Below the pieces are notes generated by a model, which saw nothing but the letters and a program-made list of their open reading frames with translations, did no database searches and was not told where the DNA came from. Below, one piece after another: positions 1 to 8,608 of a stretch of 64,000 nucleotides of DNA. A program made the position numbers and the translations under genes. The stretch lies in assembly GCA_018268375.1 (NCBI GenBank), contig JAFDWS010000006.1:508848-572847 (forward strand), given 5' to 3'. Source of the stretch: Armatimonadota bacterium. GTDB lineage: Bacteria; Armatimonadota; Fimbriimonadia; Fimbriimonadales; Fimbriimonadaceae. The stretch's first letter is position 1; every line of letters begins with the position of its first letter.

Positions 1-794
1 CAGACATAGGGAAATTGAGATGCGCTGGCGGCGTCCAAGTCGTACCAATAAGCGAACGTGTTGATCGCCAACTGCCAGGTTTGACCTTCGTCTGGCGACA
101 TGTAGAGCTTGTTGTAGTAAGAGTTGCCTCCGCCCGATGCTACAAAGAGCCGCGAAGGATCCTGAGGGTCCGTGACTATGTCAGAGACAAGGACGTCGTC
201 GAACTGCACCACGCCACGTTGGGCCCAAGTCAGGCCGCCGTCCTTTGTGACCATGACGCCGATCCCTGCCCCGTAGTTGTAAGCCCCGTTGCCTGGCTCG
301 TCGCCGGTACCGACATAGACGTGGTTTGGAAAGACGGGGCTAGCGAGGACGGAAGAGCAAGACGCGTGGAGCCAATTGTCTGAGAGCGGTGTCCAATTCA
401 CCCCATTGTCAACGGTCTTCCAGAGTCCGCCCCGGCCCGAGGCAGCGTACATCTTGTTGGGGTCGAACGGATCGAACACGGCCACGTTGATCCTGCCGTT
501 TATGGGAGGAGGGCCATAGCCGTACGGGCCCTGATAGGTCTGGAGGTTCGTCGGCCCGAGGTACTCCCACGGCCCGAGCGCAGGGAATTGGTCGCCGCCT
601 CCGGTCGCGAGCGCCATGGCCGCCTTCATCTTAAATGCGGTCCGGATCGTTCCGTAGTTCGGCCGCTCGTTGGGATAGGCCAGAACTTCATACTGCTCGC
701 GAAGCGTGCCCTCTTCTTCAAGGCCGTCCTTTTCGAGCACACATGGCGACTGAGGGCCCGCAAGCAACAGTGACAGTGCAAAAAACATACTCAT
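1..794 (-). CDS. BNR/sortilin-like repeat exoprotein (3' end outside window)
   Basis: Read on the minus strand from an ATG at 794, the frame stays open to the window edge, so only the first ~264 residues are visible. It begins with a short hydrophobic export signal (MSMFFALSLLLAG). Beta-propeller repeats follow, with the BNR/VPS10 signatures 'GLWKTVDNGVNWTPL', 'GVMVTKDGGLTWAQRG' and 'LYMSPDEGQTW' (S/T-x-D-x-G-x-T/N-W) and 'VYVGTGDEPG'. Proteins of this type are secreted propellers of the sortilin / glycosyl-hydrolase-like WD40-YVTN superfamily; substrate is unknown. A GGAG ribosome-binding site lies just upstream of the ATG, and an inverted repeat (809-826) overlaps the likely promoter. The family call is good; a specific function cannot be given. 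Confidence 0.8.
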   Translation of the reverse strand, partial: MSMFFALSLLLAGPQSPCVLEKDGLEEEGTLREQYEVLAYPNERPNYGTIRTAFKMKAAMALATGGGDQFPALGPWEYLGPTNLQTYQGPYGYGPPPINGRINVAVFDPFDPNKMYAASGRGGLWKTVDNGVNWTPLSDNWLHASCSSVLASPVFPNHVYVGTGDEPGNGAYNYGAGIGVMVTKDGGLTWAQRGVVQFDDVLVSDIVTDPQDPSRLFVASGGGNSYYNKLYMSPDEGQTWQLAINTFAYWYDLDAASASQFPYV

Positions 795-808
795 AGCGCA
801 ACTCCAAT

Positions 809-826
809 AATAAGAGTGCACTTATT
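809..826. promoter_or_regulatory. Inverted repeat AATAAG-N6-CTTATT upstream of BNR protein
   Basis: Perfect 6-bp arms separated by AGTGCA lie 15 bp before the start codon at 794. On the minus strand a TACAAT hexamer immediately precedes and partly overlaps it, so the repeat would cover the transcription start. This is a typical operator position; the binding protein is unknown. Confidence 0.35.
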
Positions 827-921
827 GTAACAACGCTTTGTCCGATGAGGGCAGAAGTTTGTTGACTTGGCAGAGACTCTCCCACCGTCGCCAAGCCAGT
901 TTCTTCAGCCGATCCGGTTCC

Positions 922-1785
922 TCAGTTGAGGGGCTTTGAGATTGTCTTGGAAGTGATCTTGGAGGAGAAAGTGGACTCTTGCCTTTTGCCCTGGCTTTCG
1001 GCCACGACCGTCCCTGACATTGTCATAAGCAGGTTTTGCTCCTTCATCCAGCCCCTGGCCGTGTCGAACGTGTAGGTACCGCCCACGTTCACCTGCTTCG
1101 TCTTCAGCGACACGTTGGCACCACTCACTCCGGCGAATTGTGCCGTGCCGGTTCCCTTGATGCTGACAAAGGCGAAGTTGCCCGAGACCTTGTCCAGGTG
1201 CATCTTCATTTTCAGCGAAATCTTCATCGGTTGCTGGCCCATCGTGACGGCGGACGTCCACGAGTCACCGACCTTGATGGGCTTGCCCGGGGCCATACCG
1301 CTGAGGCCGGTGGCCCACATCTGTTTGATCGACTCTTCGTTTAACAACTGCTGCAGGACGGCCTTGCCTTGTGGCGAGAGTTTGTTCGAGTTCACGAGCT
1401 CGGTGAGCCCGTTGACCTTTTTGAGTTTTGAATCCGGACCAAAGACGAGACTGATGGACTTTCCTTTCATGGCCTTTTGTGCTTCCGAGCCTTGATCAAT
1501 CTTCGTGCCGTTGACGGTCATCGCGGATCTGATCTCCTCGTAGGTCATCTTCATCGTCGCACCCTGTGAATTGGCACTCACAACCTTCACCAGCAGCCCG
1601 ATCGACTGATCCAAGGTCATCTGCGCAGGGTTGTTCGTCCCCGGGATAGAAAAGCTCTGCACCACGTGGGTCACAGTCGTCACCCGATCAGTCCGGCCTA
1701 AGGGGAACTTGGGTTGCAGTTTGACGGTCTGGGCCGTTGCCAGAACCCCCGCACAGAGAAAGGCGGCGATGAGCGACGCTCGCAT
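922..1785 (-). CDS. Secreted DUF6263-like protein
   Basis: About 287 residues, with a Sec signal peptide at the N-terminus (basic MRASL, hydrophobic IAAFLCAGVLATAQ). The rest matches the DUF6263 pattern: an early 'LGRTDRVTTVTHVVQSF' strand, a central 'PDSKLKKVNGLTELV' segment, a 'GKPIKVGDSWTSAV' block, and a C-terminal series of beta strands ending 'FDTARGWMKEQNLLMTMSGT'. These are exported beta-rich proteins of unknown role. I prefer the ATG at 1785 to the in-frame GTG at 1791 because a CATAAT hexamer ends 6 nt before that ATG, which would give a leaderless message. No operon partner is evident. Confidence 0.75.
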   Translation of the reverse strand: MRASLIAAFLCAGVLATAQTVKLQPKFPLGRTDRVTTVTHVVQSFSIPGTNNPAQMTLDQSIGLLVKVVSANSQGATMKMTYEEIRSAMTVNGTKIDQGSEAQKAMKGKSISLVFGPDSKLKKVNGLTELVNSNKLSPQGKAVLQQLLNEESIKQMWATGLSGMAPGKPIKVGDSWTSAVTMGQQPMKISLKMKMHLDKVSGNFAFVSIKGTGTAQFAGVSGANVSLKTKQVNVGGTYTFDTARGWMKEQNLLMTMSGTVVAESQGKRQESTFSSKITSKTISKPLN

Positions 1786-1817
1786 CCGCACATTATGCGC
1801 CCCTTAGACTCTGGAAG

Positions 1818-2273
1818 CTATTCAACAGGGAAGTACACGAGCGTTCGCGGGGGTGTCGTGCCGTCCGGGCTACCTGGCCCGACGTAGTGCTCATGGATCG
1901 GACCGGCCTGGGTCAGTCCTTCTTCCTCAAGATGAGCCTGCCCAGCATCATAGGCATCGCCGAGCCGGCCGTAATCACCGACGTGCTCGGCCGATACGGC
2001 CCGAAACCCTCCGAAGGAGCCAGCTTTGACGCCATCGGGGCCATCCATCGGCGAGTCAACCGGGAAACCCACTTCGACGGTGCACTCGCTCCCATGACAT
2101 GCGGTGTAGCGGGCGAAGGGGGCGCCCTTACCCCCGCCACAGGCGGCGGCGTGCTTCCACGCTTTGTCCATGGCAGGTCGCATGTTCGATGGAATTTCCG
2201 ACCGCTGGCAAGTGAAGCTGGCGTAGACACACTTCGTCTCGGGCACATCGAGAATCTCAACTTTGCCGGCCAT
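1818..2273 (-). CDS. GyrI-like/AraC effector-binding domain protein
   Basis: A 151-residue stand-alone domain with the GyrI-like small-molecule-binding fold. Visible features are the opening strand 'VEILDVPETKCVYASFTC', the central 'ECTVEVGFPVD' strand, 'GGFRAVSAEHVGDYGRLGDAYDA' (the conserved 'a...hvGpY..l..ay' segment) and the terminal 'RTLVYFPVE'. The family binds hydrophobic or cationic small molecules and sometimes acts as a ligand sensor. There is no DNA-binding domain, so it is not itself a regulator. It lies 22 nt downstream of the HD-domain gene on the same strand, so the two are probably co-transcribed. Confidence 0.8.
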   Translation of the reverse strand: MAGKVEILDVPETKCVYASFTCQRSEIPSNMRPAMDKAWKHAAACGGGKGAPFARYTACHGSECTVEVGFPVDSPMDGPDGVKAGSFGGFRAVSAEHVGDYGRLGDAYDAGQAHLEEEGLTQAGPIHEHYVGPGSPDGTTPPRTLVYFPVE

Positions 2274-2295
2274 GACGCGATTCTGGCAGGAGGCG

Positions 2296-2985
2296 CTATT
2301 CCAGATATGTGCCGTTGGCCTCGAGCGTGAACCTATAGCCGAAGAACTGCGCCGCCTTCCTGCACATCACCATTCGGGACAAGAAAATCTCGAAGTACTC
2401 CATCACGGTCGCGAATTGGGGATCGATTTCTAACTTGAGCGCAATGGTCTTGGTAGTGGAGTCCATATCGACCCGGCTCTTCGTGACGGCGTAGTTCACC
2501 CGGTCGTGGATGTCGAAGGTCTCCAAGATCGGATTCTGGACCCTTGACCTGTGGACGTCGCTCTTGTCAGCGATGATGACAGCTGCGCCCATAAGGCTGA
2601 TCGGTGCACCCGCCAACTCTTCGTGGTTCCCGATCGCGCCAAGGATCGGCGAGATTTCGTCCGCTGGCATCCCCATGCCGTCAAGGATCCGAAAAGCGAT
2701 CCCGGCACCGGATATCGGGTGGTCGATGCGGTTGATCACGTTGCCGATGTCGTGCATGTGGGCGGCGATCATGCCGAGCTCGACATATCGCGCGTCCGAC
2801 TCGAGGCGCTCAAGGATGAACCGCGTGATGCCTGCGACGATCTCCACGTGGCGGTGGCCGTGCTCCGTGTAGCCCATCGCCTTCATGAGTTCGTTCGCGC
2901 CATCGATCAATTGGCGCACCTTGAGGCTGGACTTGACGTCCTTCAGCGTGACGGGGCGTGGAACGGGCTTGGATTCGACGGCCAT
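2296..2985 (-). CDS. HD-domain metal-dependent phosphohydrolase
   Basis: 229 residues. HD-superfamily metal ligands are visible in order: H in 'YTEHGHRHVEIV', the HD pair in 'AAHMHDIGNVI', 'GNHEELAG', and the distal D in 'VIIADKSDVHRSRV'. The enzyme is therefore likely an active phosphohydrolase; substrate (nucleotide or cyclic nucleotide) is unknown. A C-terminal beta-rich tail, 'TKTIALKLEIDPQFATVMEYFEIFLSRM', follows the catalytic domain. The start at 2985 is preceded 8 nt upstream by TAACCT and there is no ribosome-binding site, suggesting a leaderless message. It heads a two-gene unit with the GyrI-like protein. Confidence 0.85.
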   Translation of the reverse strand: MAVESKPVPRPVTLKDVKSSLKVRQLIDGANELMKAMGYTEHGHRHVEIVAGITRFILERLESDARYVELGMIAAHMHDIGNVINRIDHPISGAGIAFRILDGMGMPADEISPILGAIGNHEELAGAPISLMGAAVIIADKSDVHRSRVQNPILETFDIHDRVNYAVTKSRVDMDSTTKTIALKLEIDPQFATVMEYFEIFLSRMVMCRKAAQFFGYRFTLEANGTYLE

Positions 2986-3018
2986 CGGTCTAGAGGTTAG
3001 CGCATGCGGGTCGAATAA

Positions 3019-3918
3019 CTACGGCACGACGAGCGGTTTGCTCTTGCCCGCCTGTACTCGATCTAGCCAAACAGTGAGCCCTCCAGCCTTTTCGCTCGCC
3101 TCGACACGCGGCACTTGGTAGAGGTCGCACTGTGGGTCCGCAGTGCTTCTCGCCGGCCATGCTCCCGCAAAAGCAACCGCGCGGAAACGGAACGTCTGGC
3201 CCTTCCATTTGAAGCCCTTGAACACGCTTTGATCCCGAGGCGGGACACCGTACGGGAGGGCGACGGTCGTCGCCTCCACGCCGAACTTACGGAGCCACTC
3301 GATGCTGCCAGCAAGTTCGCGCTTGACGTTGTCTCCAGACAGTTTGTTCAAGAACGGATGGGTGAGGGTGTGGCTGGCCAGTTCGCAGCCCCAATCCTTT
3401 AGCGCCTTCACTTTGGCCTTTCCCGTCTTCTTCGAGCCGAAGGGTCCATTAGGAAGCATGAAGAACGTGCCCTTCACGGGAAAGTCGGCATGGGTCTTGG
3501 CGAACTCCTTCCACATCCCCACCATGCAGTCGGGATCGATGCTGCCGTCCTTTCTCAGCTGGAACTGGCTGTCTCGCGAATCGTCGAAAGTCATCACCAC
3601 CGGGGACGAGCCAGGAGGAATGTCGTACTTGCTGTTCGCGTACTCGGCCAGGGTAATCGGGCGGTAACCCATGTCGTACAGCCGCTGGAGGTCTTTCTTG
3701 AAGTTCTTCCTCGAGCGGACCATGTACTTCTCCTCCGGTCCAGTGGCGTGGTACATGACGATGAGGACGCGGCCCCTGGGGTTAGCCTTTCTGTTCGTGA
3801 CCCGGTTGCCAGCGCTCCTCGGCGCATGAGCGGGGCCGGGTTCGGCAATGCCGGTCAAAGCGGCGCATAGGCACAGCCCCGCCGCGACCAGTGTCCTCAA
3901 CCGTGATGCAAAGGTCAT
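3019..3918 (-). CDS. Secreted polysaccharide deacetylase family protein
   Basis: 299 residues from the ATG at 3918. This start is chosen because it places a signal peptide ('RLRTLVAAGLCLCAALTGIAEPG') at the N-terminus; longer versions run into serS, which diverges from it. The carbohydrate esterase 4 (NodB) fold is seen in 'RGRVLIVMYHATGPE', the metal-binding 'VVMTFDDSRDSQF', 'GTFFMLPNG' and 'WGCELASHTLTHPFLNKLSG' (the S/THxxxH motif), then 'VALPYGVPP'. Members remove N- or O-acetyl groups from cell-wall or exported polysaccharides. An insert after TFDD ('FQLRKDGSIDPDCMVGMWKEF') is typical of larger bacterial members. Export and family are well supported; substrate is not. Confidence 0.85.
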   Translation of the reverse strand: MTFASRLRTLVAAGLCLCAALTGIAEPGPAHAPRSAGNRVTNRKANPRGRVLIVMYHATGPEEKYMVRSRKNFKKDLQRLYDMGYRPITLAEYANSKYDIPPGSSPVVMTFDDSRDSQFQLRKDGSIDPDCMVGMWKEFAKTHADFPVKGTFFMLPNGPFGSKKTGKAKVKALKDWGCELASHTLTHPFLNKLSGDNVKRELAGSIEWLRKFGVEATTVALPYGVPPRDQSVFKGFKWKGQTFRFRAVAFAGAWPARSTADPQCDLYQVPRVEASEKAGGLTVWLDRVQAGKSKPLVVP

Positions 3919-4044
3919 CGCAATGAAACCAAGAAGATGAAATGATACAGGGACCTGGAGCCATTCGTGCCGGATTCCCTTTGACGACGCCCGCGCGTTC
4001 TCCGATCCCCGGCCCGCATTGTCCGTGAGTGGTACAACAATTCG

Positions 4045-5328
4045 ATGCTCGACCGCCAGTTCATCCGACAAAACCCCGATGCTGTGCGTGCCGGAGCAGC
4101 ACGAAAGGGAGTGAAGGCTCCCGTCGACGAGTTCCTCCAAACGGACGCGGCGTGGCGGACGGCCACCCACGAATGGGAGACGGTGCAAGCCCAAGCGAAC
4201 ACAGTCAACAAAAGTATCGGCGCATTGATGGGCCAAGGCAAGAAGGACGAAGCCGAAGCCGCAAAACGAGAAGCAGCGGAACTCAAATCCAAGGTCGGAG
4301 ACCTCGAAGGCGCAGCCAAAGAACTCGAAGCGAAGTTAAGGGAGATCGAACTTCTGTTCCCGAACCTTCCTCACGATTCCGTCCCTGACGGGACGACACC
4401 GGACGAAAACGTCGTCATTCGGGAATGGGGAGAGAAGCCGACCTTCGCCGAGGCACCCAAGAAGCATTTCGACATCGCCTTGGAGCATGGACTGATTGAT
4501 TTCGACCGCGCCACCAAGGTGAGCGGGAGCGGGTTTGCCGTCTACACGGGAATGGGGGCGAAACTCCACCGTGCGCTCATCCAGTTCATGCTGGACTTCC
4601 AAACTCGCGAGAACGGCTACGACGAGGTATATCCTCCGGCTCTCGTCCTCAGCAGTTCGCTCGTCGGCACCGGAAACTTGCCCAAGTTCGAAGAGGATCT
4701 CTACAGTACAAAGGACGACCTCTACCTGATCCCGACCGCCGAGGTGCCGGTGACCAACCTCTACCGAGACGAGATTCTGGACGCCACGGACCTTCCGCTC
4801 AAAGTCGGCGCCTTCACACCATGTTTTCGGCGCGAGGCAGGTGCAGCCGGTCGCGACACGCGAGGAATCCTTCGCACCCACCAGTTTGAGAAAATCGAAC
4901 TGGTCAAGTACGTGCTCCCTGAGGAGTCGTACAACGAACTTGAGCTCCTGGTCACGGACGCAGAGGACATCTTGCAAGCGCTCGGCTTGCACTATCGCGT
5001 CGTTTTGCTCTGCGCAGGCGACATGGGCGAGAAAGGCTGTAAGTGCTACGACCTTGAGGTCTACGCGCCGGGCGAGGACAGGTACCTCGAGGTCTCAAGC
5101 TGCACGAACTTCGAGGCTTACCAAGCGAGACGGGCCAACATCCGCATGAGAAGGGGGCCCGGCGAGAAGCCCGAGTTTGTCCACATCTTGAACGGGTCTG
5201 GCCTCGCCGTGCCGCGTTTGTTGGTGGCCCTGATCGAAACTTACAGGCTCTCGGACTCGGGGGACATTGTCATCCCCGAGCCCTTGAAGCCATATATGGG
5301 CGTAGATGTCCTGAAGAATCCCGACTAG
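4045..5328 (+). CDS. serS: Seryl-tRNA synthetase
   Basis: 427 residues, the usual length for a bacterial class II SerRS. The N-terminal long coiled-coil arm that binds the tRNA-Ser variable loop covers about residues 30-105 ('KKDEAEAAKREAAELKSK'). The catalytic core contains motif 2 ('TPCFRREAGAAGRDTRGILRTHQFEKIEL'; R-E and R ATP contacts), the serine pocket 'EVPVTNLYRDEI', 'EVSSCTNFEAYQARR' and motif 3 ('GSGLAVPRLLVALIET'). It charges tRNA-Ser in the cytoplasm. Its TAG stop shares a CTAG palindrome with the TAG stop of the converging lipoprotein gene. No obvious ribosome-binding site precedes the ATG. Confidence 0.97.
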   Translation: MLDRQFIRQNPDAVRAGAARKGVKAPVDEFLQTDAAWRTATHEWETVQAQANTVNKSIGALMGQGKKDEAEAAKREAAELKSKVGDLEGAAKELEAKLREIELLFPNLPHDSVPDGTTPDENVVIREWGEKPTFAEAPKKHFDIALEHGLIDFDRATKVSGSGFAVYTGMGAKLHRALIQFMLDFQTRENGYDEVYPPALVLSSSLVGTGNLPKFEEDLYSTKDDLYLIPTAEVPVTNLYRDEILDATDLPLKVGAFTPCFRREAGAAGRDTRGILRTHQFEKIELVKYVLPEESYNELELLVTDAEDILQALGLHYRVVLLCAGDMGEKGCKCYDLEVYAPGEDRYLEVSSCTNFEAYQARRANIRMRRGPGEKPEFVHILNGSGLAVPRLLVALIETYRLSDSGDIVIPEPLKPYMGVDVLKNPD

Positions 5329-6359
5329 GCGCCGAAGCGGGAATTGCCGCCCGCACCACCGCCAGGGCCACCACGGCCGCCTTGCCGGAACTCGAACTTC
5401 TTGCCCTGCATCTGCTGCCACTTTGACTTTTGAGCCGGGGTCAGGAGGGCGATGACTTTGTCGTTGATCTCATCGCGCATCTTCCGGATTTCGTCAAAGT
5501 TCGGACGGCCCCCGCCACCTCCACCTGGGGCACCAACGGAGGGCGGAGCGCCACCTCCGCGGTTCTCACCACCAGCCGGAGGCGGCCCGCCCTGACCGCG
5601 ACCCTGGCCGCCATTCTGGTTGCCAAACGCCTCCCGCATCTTCTCCATCATCTTTTGTTGCAGGTCTTCCATCTGCTTCTTCTGAGCGTCCGTGAGGCCG
5701 AGCTCCTTGGCGACCTCCGGTCGTGCCAGCGCCGCGACGCCCTCGCGTTGCAGGCGGAGCTCCTCAAGGCGCTTAGCCTGATCGGGCTTGAGGATTTTGT
5801 CGACTTCCTCCTCTGCCTTCTTCATCCGCTCCTGCATCGCTTGGAAGTCGGGCCGCTCTCCTTGGCCGCCACCTTGCCCGCCCTGGCCACCTTGACCACC
5901 AGAAGGACGCATTGACTGCGCCAAATCGTCCAGCTTCTTCTTCTGATCGTCGGTGAGCTTCAACTCGGATTGGACGTCGGTGTTGCGAAGAAGTCCAAAC
6001 GAACCACCTCGGTTCATGCCGAACCCACGTTGGCCGCTCTGTCCGCCTTGGCCTTGGGGGCGCCCTTGGCCCTGCGGGTTAGGATTCGGGTTCGTTCCTG
6101 GGCCGCCACCGGGGTTCGGGTTCGCCGGGCGCACGCCCGGAGCCCCTGTGCTCGGTGCGGGACTCGTCTGCCCAGGTTGAGAGTCTTGGACAGCGGGCCC
6201 ACCCCCGTCCGGCGCCTGTCCCGAATTGGAACCGGGCGCATTGGGGGGATTGTTGCTCGATGAGGGAACGTTGATGGCGTACTCCTTTTGAGGAGTGCAA
6301 CCCACCACGAAAGCGGCAAAAAACGCCACCATGATCAGTGCCGAACCAAGTGGTCTCAT
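5325..6359 (-). CDS. Lipoprotein with Spy/LTXXQ-like repeats and Gly/Pro-rich linkers
   Basis: 344 residues. A lipobox ('FAAFVVGC', lipidated Cys at about residue 21) directs it to a membrane surface. A low-complexity Gly/Pro/Asn/Gln region follows, then three related helical modules: 'DVQSELKLTDDQKKKLDDLAQSM', 'VAKELGLTDAQKKQMEDLQQKM' and 'VIALLTPAQKSKWQQMQG'. Each resembles the LTxxQ repeats of Spy/CpxP-type periplasmic proteins, joined by Gly-rich spacers. Such proteins act in envelope stress or metal resistance, but no such role can be assigned here. A strong AGGAG ribosome-binding site precedes the ATG. The stop overlaps that of serS by 4 nt. Confidence 0.75.
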   Translation of the reverse strand: MRPLGSALIMVAFFAAFVVGCTPQKEYAINVPSSSNNPPNAPGSNSGQAPDGGGPAVQDSQPGQTSPAPSTGAPGVRPANPNPGGGPGTNPNPNPQGQGRPQGQGGQSGQRGFGMNRGGSFGLLRNTDVQSELKLTDDQKKKLDDLAQSMRPSGGQGGQGGQGGGQGERPDFQAMQERMKKAEEEVDKILKPDQAKRLEELRLQREGVAALARPEVAKELGLTDAQKKQMEDLQQKMMEKMREAFGNQNGGQGRGQGGPPPAGGENRGGGAPPSVGAPGGGGGGRPNFDEIRKMRDEINDKVIALLTPAQKSKWQQMQGKKFEFRQGGRGGPGGGAGGNSRFGA

Positions 6360-6469
6360 TTATTGAATTCTCCTAAGACGAAACAGTGTCACAGTTCATA
6401 CACGGGATGCAAGCCCAAAGATTCCAGGATTCAGACGATGTGAGCGCGAGCGGATACACTCCGACGCGC

Positions 6470-7828
6470 ATGCAGGAAGCACGTCCCTCGGTGAAGAAGC
6501 TGGAGGGCTTGAGCGGATGGGGCCGGTATCCGACGGCCGACACGGCCGGAATCCGGCCGGAGAAGGCCAGGGACTTGGCTCCTGTCGAGGGGCGTTGCCT
6601 GGCGCGTGGTCTCGGCCGTGCCTACGGGGACGCGGCCCTTCTCTCGATGGGGACGATGCTGTTGACAGAGCGTCTGAACCGGTTTCTCGACTTTGATGAC
6701 CAGACCGGTGTCCTACGTGCCGAGGCGGGAACCTCGTTGAAGGACATCCTCGACGCGATGGTTCCTCAGGGCTGGTTCGTTCCCGTGACGCCGGGAACAA
6801 AGCACTGCACGCTCGGCGGCTGCATCGCGTCCGACGTCCACGGAAAGAACCACCACCGTGACGGCACCTTCAGTGCCCATGTCCCCCGGTTCTCCATGGT
6901 GCTGGCGGACGGGACGATCGTACAGGCAAGTCCAATCGAGAACCCTGAGTTGTTTTGGGCGACCTGCGGCGGCATGGGGCTGACGGGGGTCGTCACGGAA
7001 GCAGAACTCAAGCTTGTGCCAGTCGAGACCGCGTACATGAAGGTTTGGCACGTTCGGTCGCAGAACCTCGACAAAACCGTCGCCTTGTTGACCGACCCAG
7101 GCTACGACGCTCAGTACACCGTGGCATGGATCGACTGTCTTGCGGGCGGCAGCCGTCTCGGCCGCGGCATCTTCATGGCAGGAGAACACGCCAAGAAGTC
7201 TGAACTCTCTCTCCGCATTCTCAACCCGCTCAACCCTCCTGCTAAGGGGACGAAGCCCTTCCCTGTCGACTTGCCAGGCTGGGCCCTGAACCCGATGTCA
7301 ATCAAGTCCTTCAATTGGCTCTACAACTGGATCCAGGGCAGCCGGAAGGAGTTCATTTGTAGCTACGACCAGTTCTTTTATCCCCTTGACGGAATTCACG
7401 ATTGGAACCGCATGTACGGCAAGAGGGGCTTCCTCCAGTATCAGTTTGTTTTGCCGATGCGGACTGCTTTTCAAGGCACCAAAGAAATCCTGGAACGCCT
7501 CTCGAAGAACAGGAAAGCGTCCTTTCTCGCCGTGCTCAAGCGGTTTGGGCCGCAGGGGCAGGGCATGCTTTCGTTCCCCATGGAAGGGCTGACGCTTGCC
7601 CTCGACATCCCGTTCACCGAAGACCTCCTGCCGTTCCTCGATGGACTCGACGACATCGTGATGCGGCACGGCGGGCGAATCTATCTCGCGAAGGACGCCC
7701 GTATGAAGCCAGAGGCGTTCAGAGCCGGTTATCCGCGCATCGACGAGTTTTGCGATATCCGGAAGCGCTACGACCCGGAGGGTAAGTTCGACTCGAACCT
7801 CGCAAGCCGCTTGGGGTTGTGCAGGTGA
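6470..7828 (+). CDS. dprE1: DprE1-like FAD-dependent oxidoreductase
   Basis: About 452 residues from ATG 6470, matching the ~460 of DprE1. FAD-binding PCMH signatures are 'LARGLGRAYGDAALL', 'LRAEAGTSLKDIL' and the DprE1-typical block 'PVTPGTKHCTLGGCIASDVHGKNHH', where the Gly-rich loop and DVHGKNHH are diagnostic. The C-terminal 'GKFDSNLASRLGL' is also family-like. DprE1 oxidises decaprenylphosphoryl-ribose at C2' as the first half of epimerisation to the arabinose donor. The downstream SDR, overlapping by 4 nt, would be the DprE2 half. I chose 6470 because TACACT ends 9 nt before it and the N-terminus then has family length; in-frame starts at 6386 (GTG) and 6407 (ATG) are possible. The substrate in this organism is inferred. 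Confidence 0.75.
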   Translation: MQEARPSVKKLEGLSGWGRYPTADTAGIRPEKARDLAPVEGRCLARGLGRAYGDAALLSMGTMLLTERLNRFLDFDDQTGVLRAEAGTSLKDILDAMVPQGWFVPVTPGTKHCTLGGCIASDVHGKNHHRDGTFSAHVPRFSMVLADGTIVQASPIENPELFWATCGGMGLTGVVTEAELKLVPVETAYMKVWHVRSQNLDKTVALLTDPGYDAQYTVAWIDCLAGGSRLGRGIFMAGEHAKKSELSLRILNPLNPPAKGTKPFPVDLPGWALNPMSIKSFNWLYNWIQGSRKEFICSYDQFFYPLDGIHDWNRMYGKRGFLQYQFVLPMRTAFQGTKEILERLSKNRKASFLAVLKRFGPQGQGMLSFPMEGLTLALDIPFTEDLLPFLDGLDDIVMRHGGRIYLAKDARMKPEAFRAGYPRIDEFCDIRKRYDPEGKFDSNLASRLGLCR

Positions 7829-8568
7829 GCAAGGGGCCTGTGCTGATTGCTGGCGCGACCAGCGGCATCGCCCGTGCGATCAGTAACGAATTGGCGAAGG
7901 AGGGGCATCCTATCGTGCTCGCCGGCAGGGACGAGTCCGAGTTGCAGCGCCTCGCCAGCGACCTTTCGATCCGGACGGGGACCGAAGTCCACACCGCCCT
8001 GTTCGACGCGTCGGATCCGGCAACGCATCCCTTGCTCCTGATGGAGGCCAGTGCGAAAGCTGGCAAATTGGAGGGCGCCGTGCTCGCCTTTGGCTATCTT
8101 GGTGACCAGCAGCTCGCCCAAACCGACTGGCAGGAGGCTCGGAAGATCCTGGAACTGAATTTCGTTTCCGCCGCTTCATTGCTCCACGTGCTGGCAAGCG
8201 ACATGGAGACGAGGCAGACGGGCTGGATCACGGTGCTGTCCTCCGTCGCAGGCGACCGGGGCCGGATGAGCAACTATGTCTACGGCTCGGCCAAAGGCGG
8301 CCTCACGGTCTTTCTCCAGGGGCTCCGTGCCAGGCTGCAGAAGTCGGGAGTCCATGTGATGACGGTCAAGCCAGGCCCGGTCGACACCGCCATGACTTTC
8401 GGGAGCGACAAGTTGCCGCTTCTTGCTGACCCCGGAGATGTCGGCGCGGCCATTGTCAAGGCTCTCAAGAGACGAAAGGACGTCGTCTACGTCCCTTCGC
8501 CATGGCGCTTGATCATGTTCGTCCTACGCACGGTTCCTGAGAAAGTCTTTAAGAAGACGTCCCTATGA
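7825..8568 (+). CDS. dprE2: DprE2-like short-chain dehydrogenase/reductase
   Basis: About 247 residues, a classical SDR. It shows the NAD(P)-binding 'VLIAGATSGIARAISNELAKEG' (TGxxxGIG-like, with A for T as in DprE2), an 'LELNFVSAASLLHVLA' helix, the catalytic 'TVLSSVAGDRGRMSNYVYGSAKGGL' (S...YxxxK) and 'VKPGPVDTAM'. Together with the preceding gene it forms a two-enzyme epimerase pair: oxidation by the FAD enzyme, then reduction of the keto-sugar lipid here. The GTG at 7825 overlaps the upstream TGA as GTGA, pointing to translational coupling; a GTG at 7819 is the alternative. A C-terminal hydrophobic stretch ('PWRLIMFVLRTV') may bring it to the membrane, as expected for a polyprenyl-lipid substrate. 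Confidence 0.72.
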   Translation: MSKGPVLIAGATSGIARAISNELAKEGHPIVLAGRDESELQRLASDLSIRTGTEVHTALFDASDPATHPLLLMEASAKAGKLEGAVLAFGYLGDQQLAQTDWQEARKILELNFVSAASLLHVLASDMETRQTGWITVLSSVAGDRGRMSNYVYGSAKGGLTVFLQGLRARLQKSGVHVMTVKPGPVDTAMTFGSDKLPLLADPGDVGAAIVKALKRRKDVVYVPSPWRLIMFVLRTVPEKVFKKTSL

Positions 8569-8608
8569 CCGCAACCGACACCCGGCTGAAGTCGTCAAAG
8601 GCAAATGA

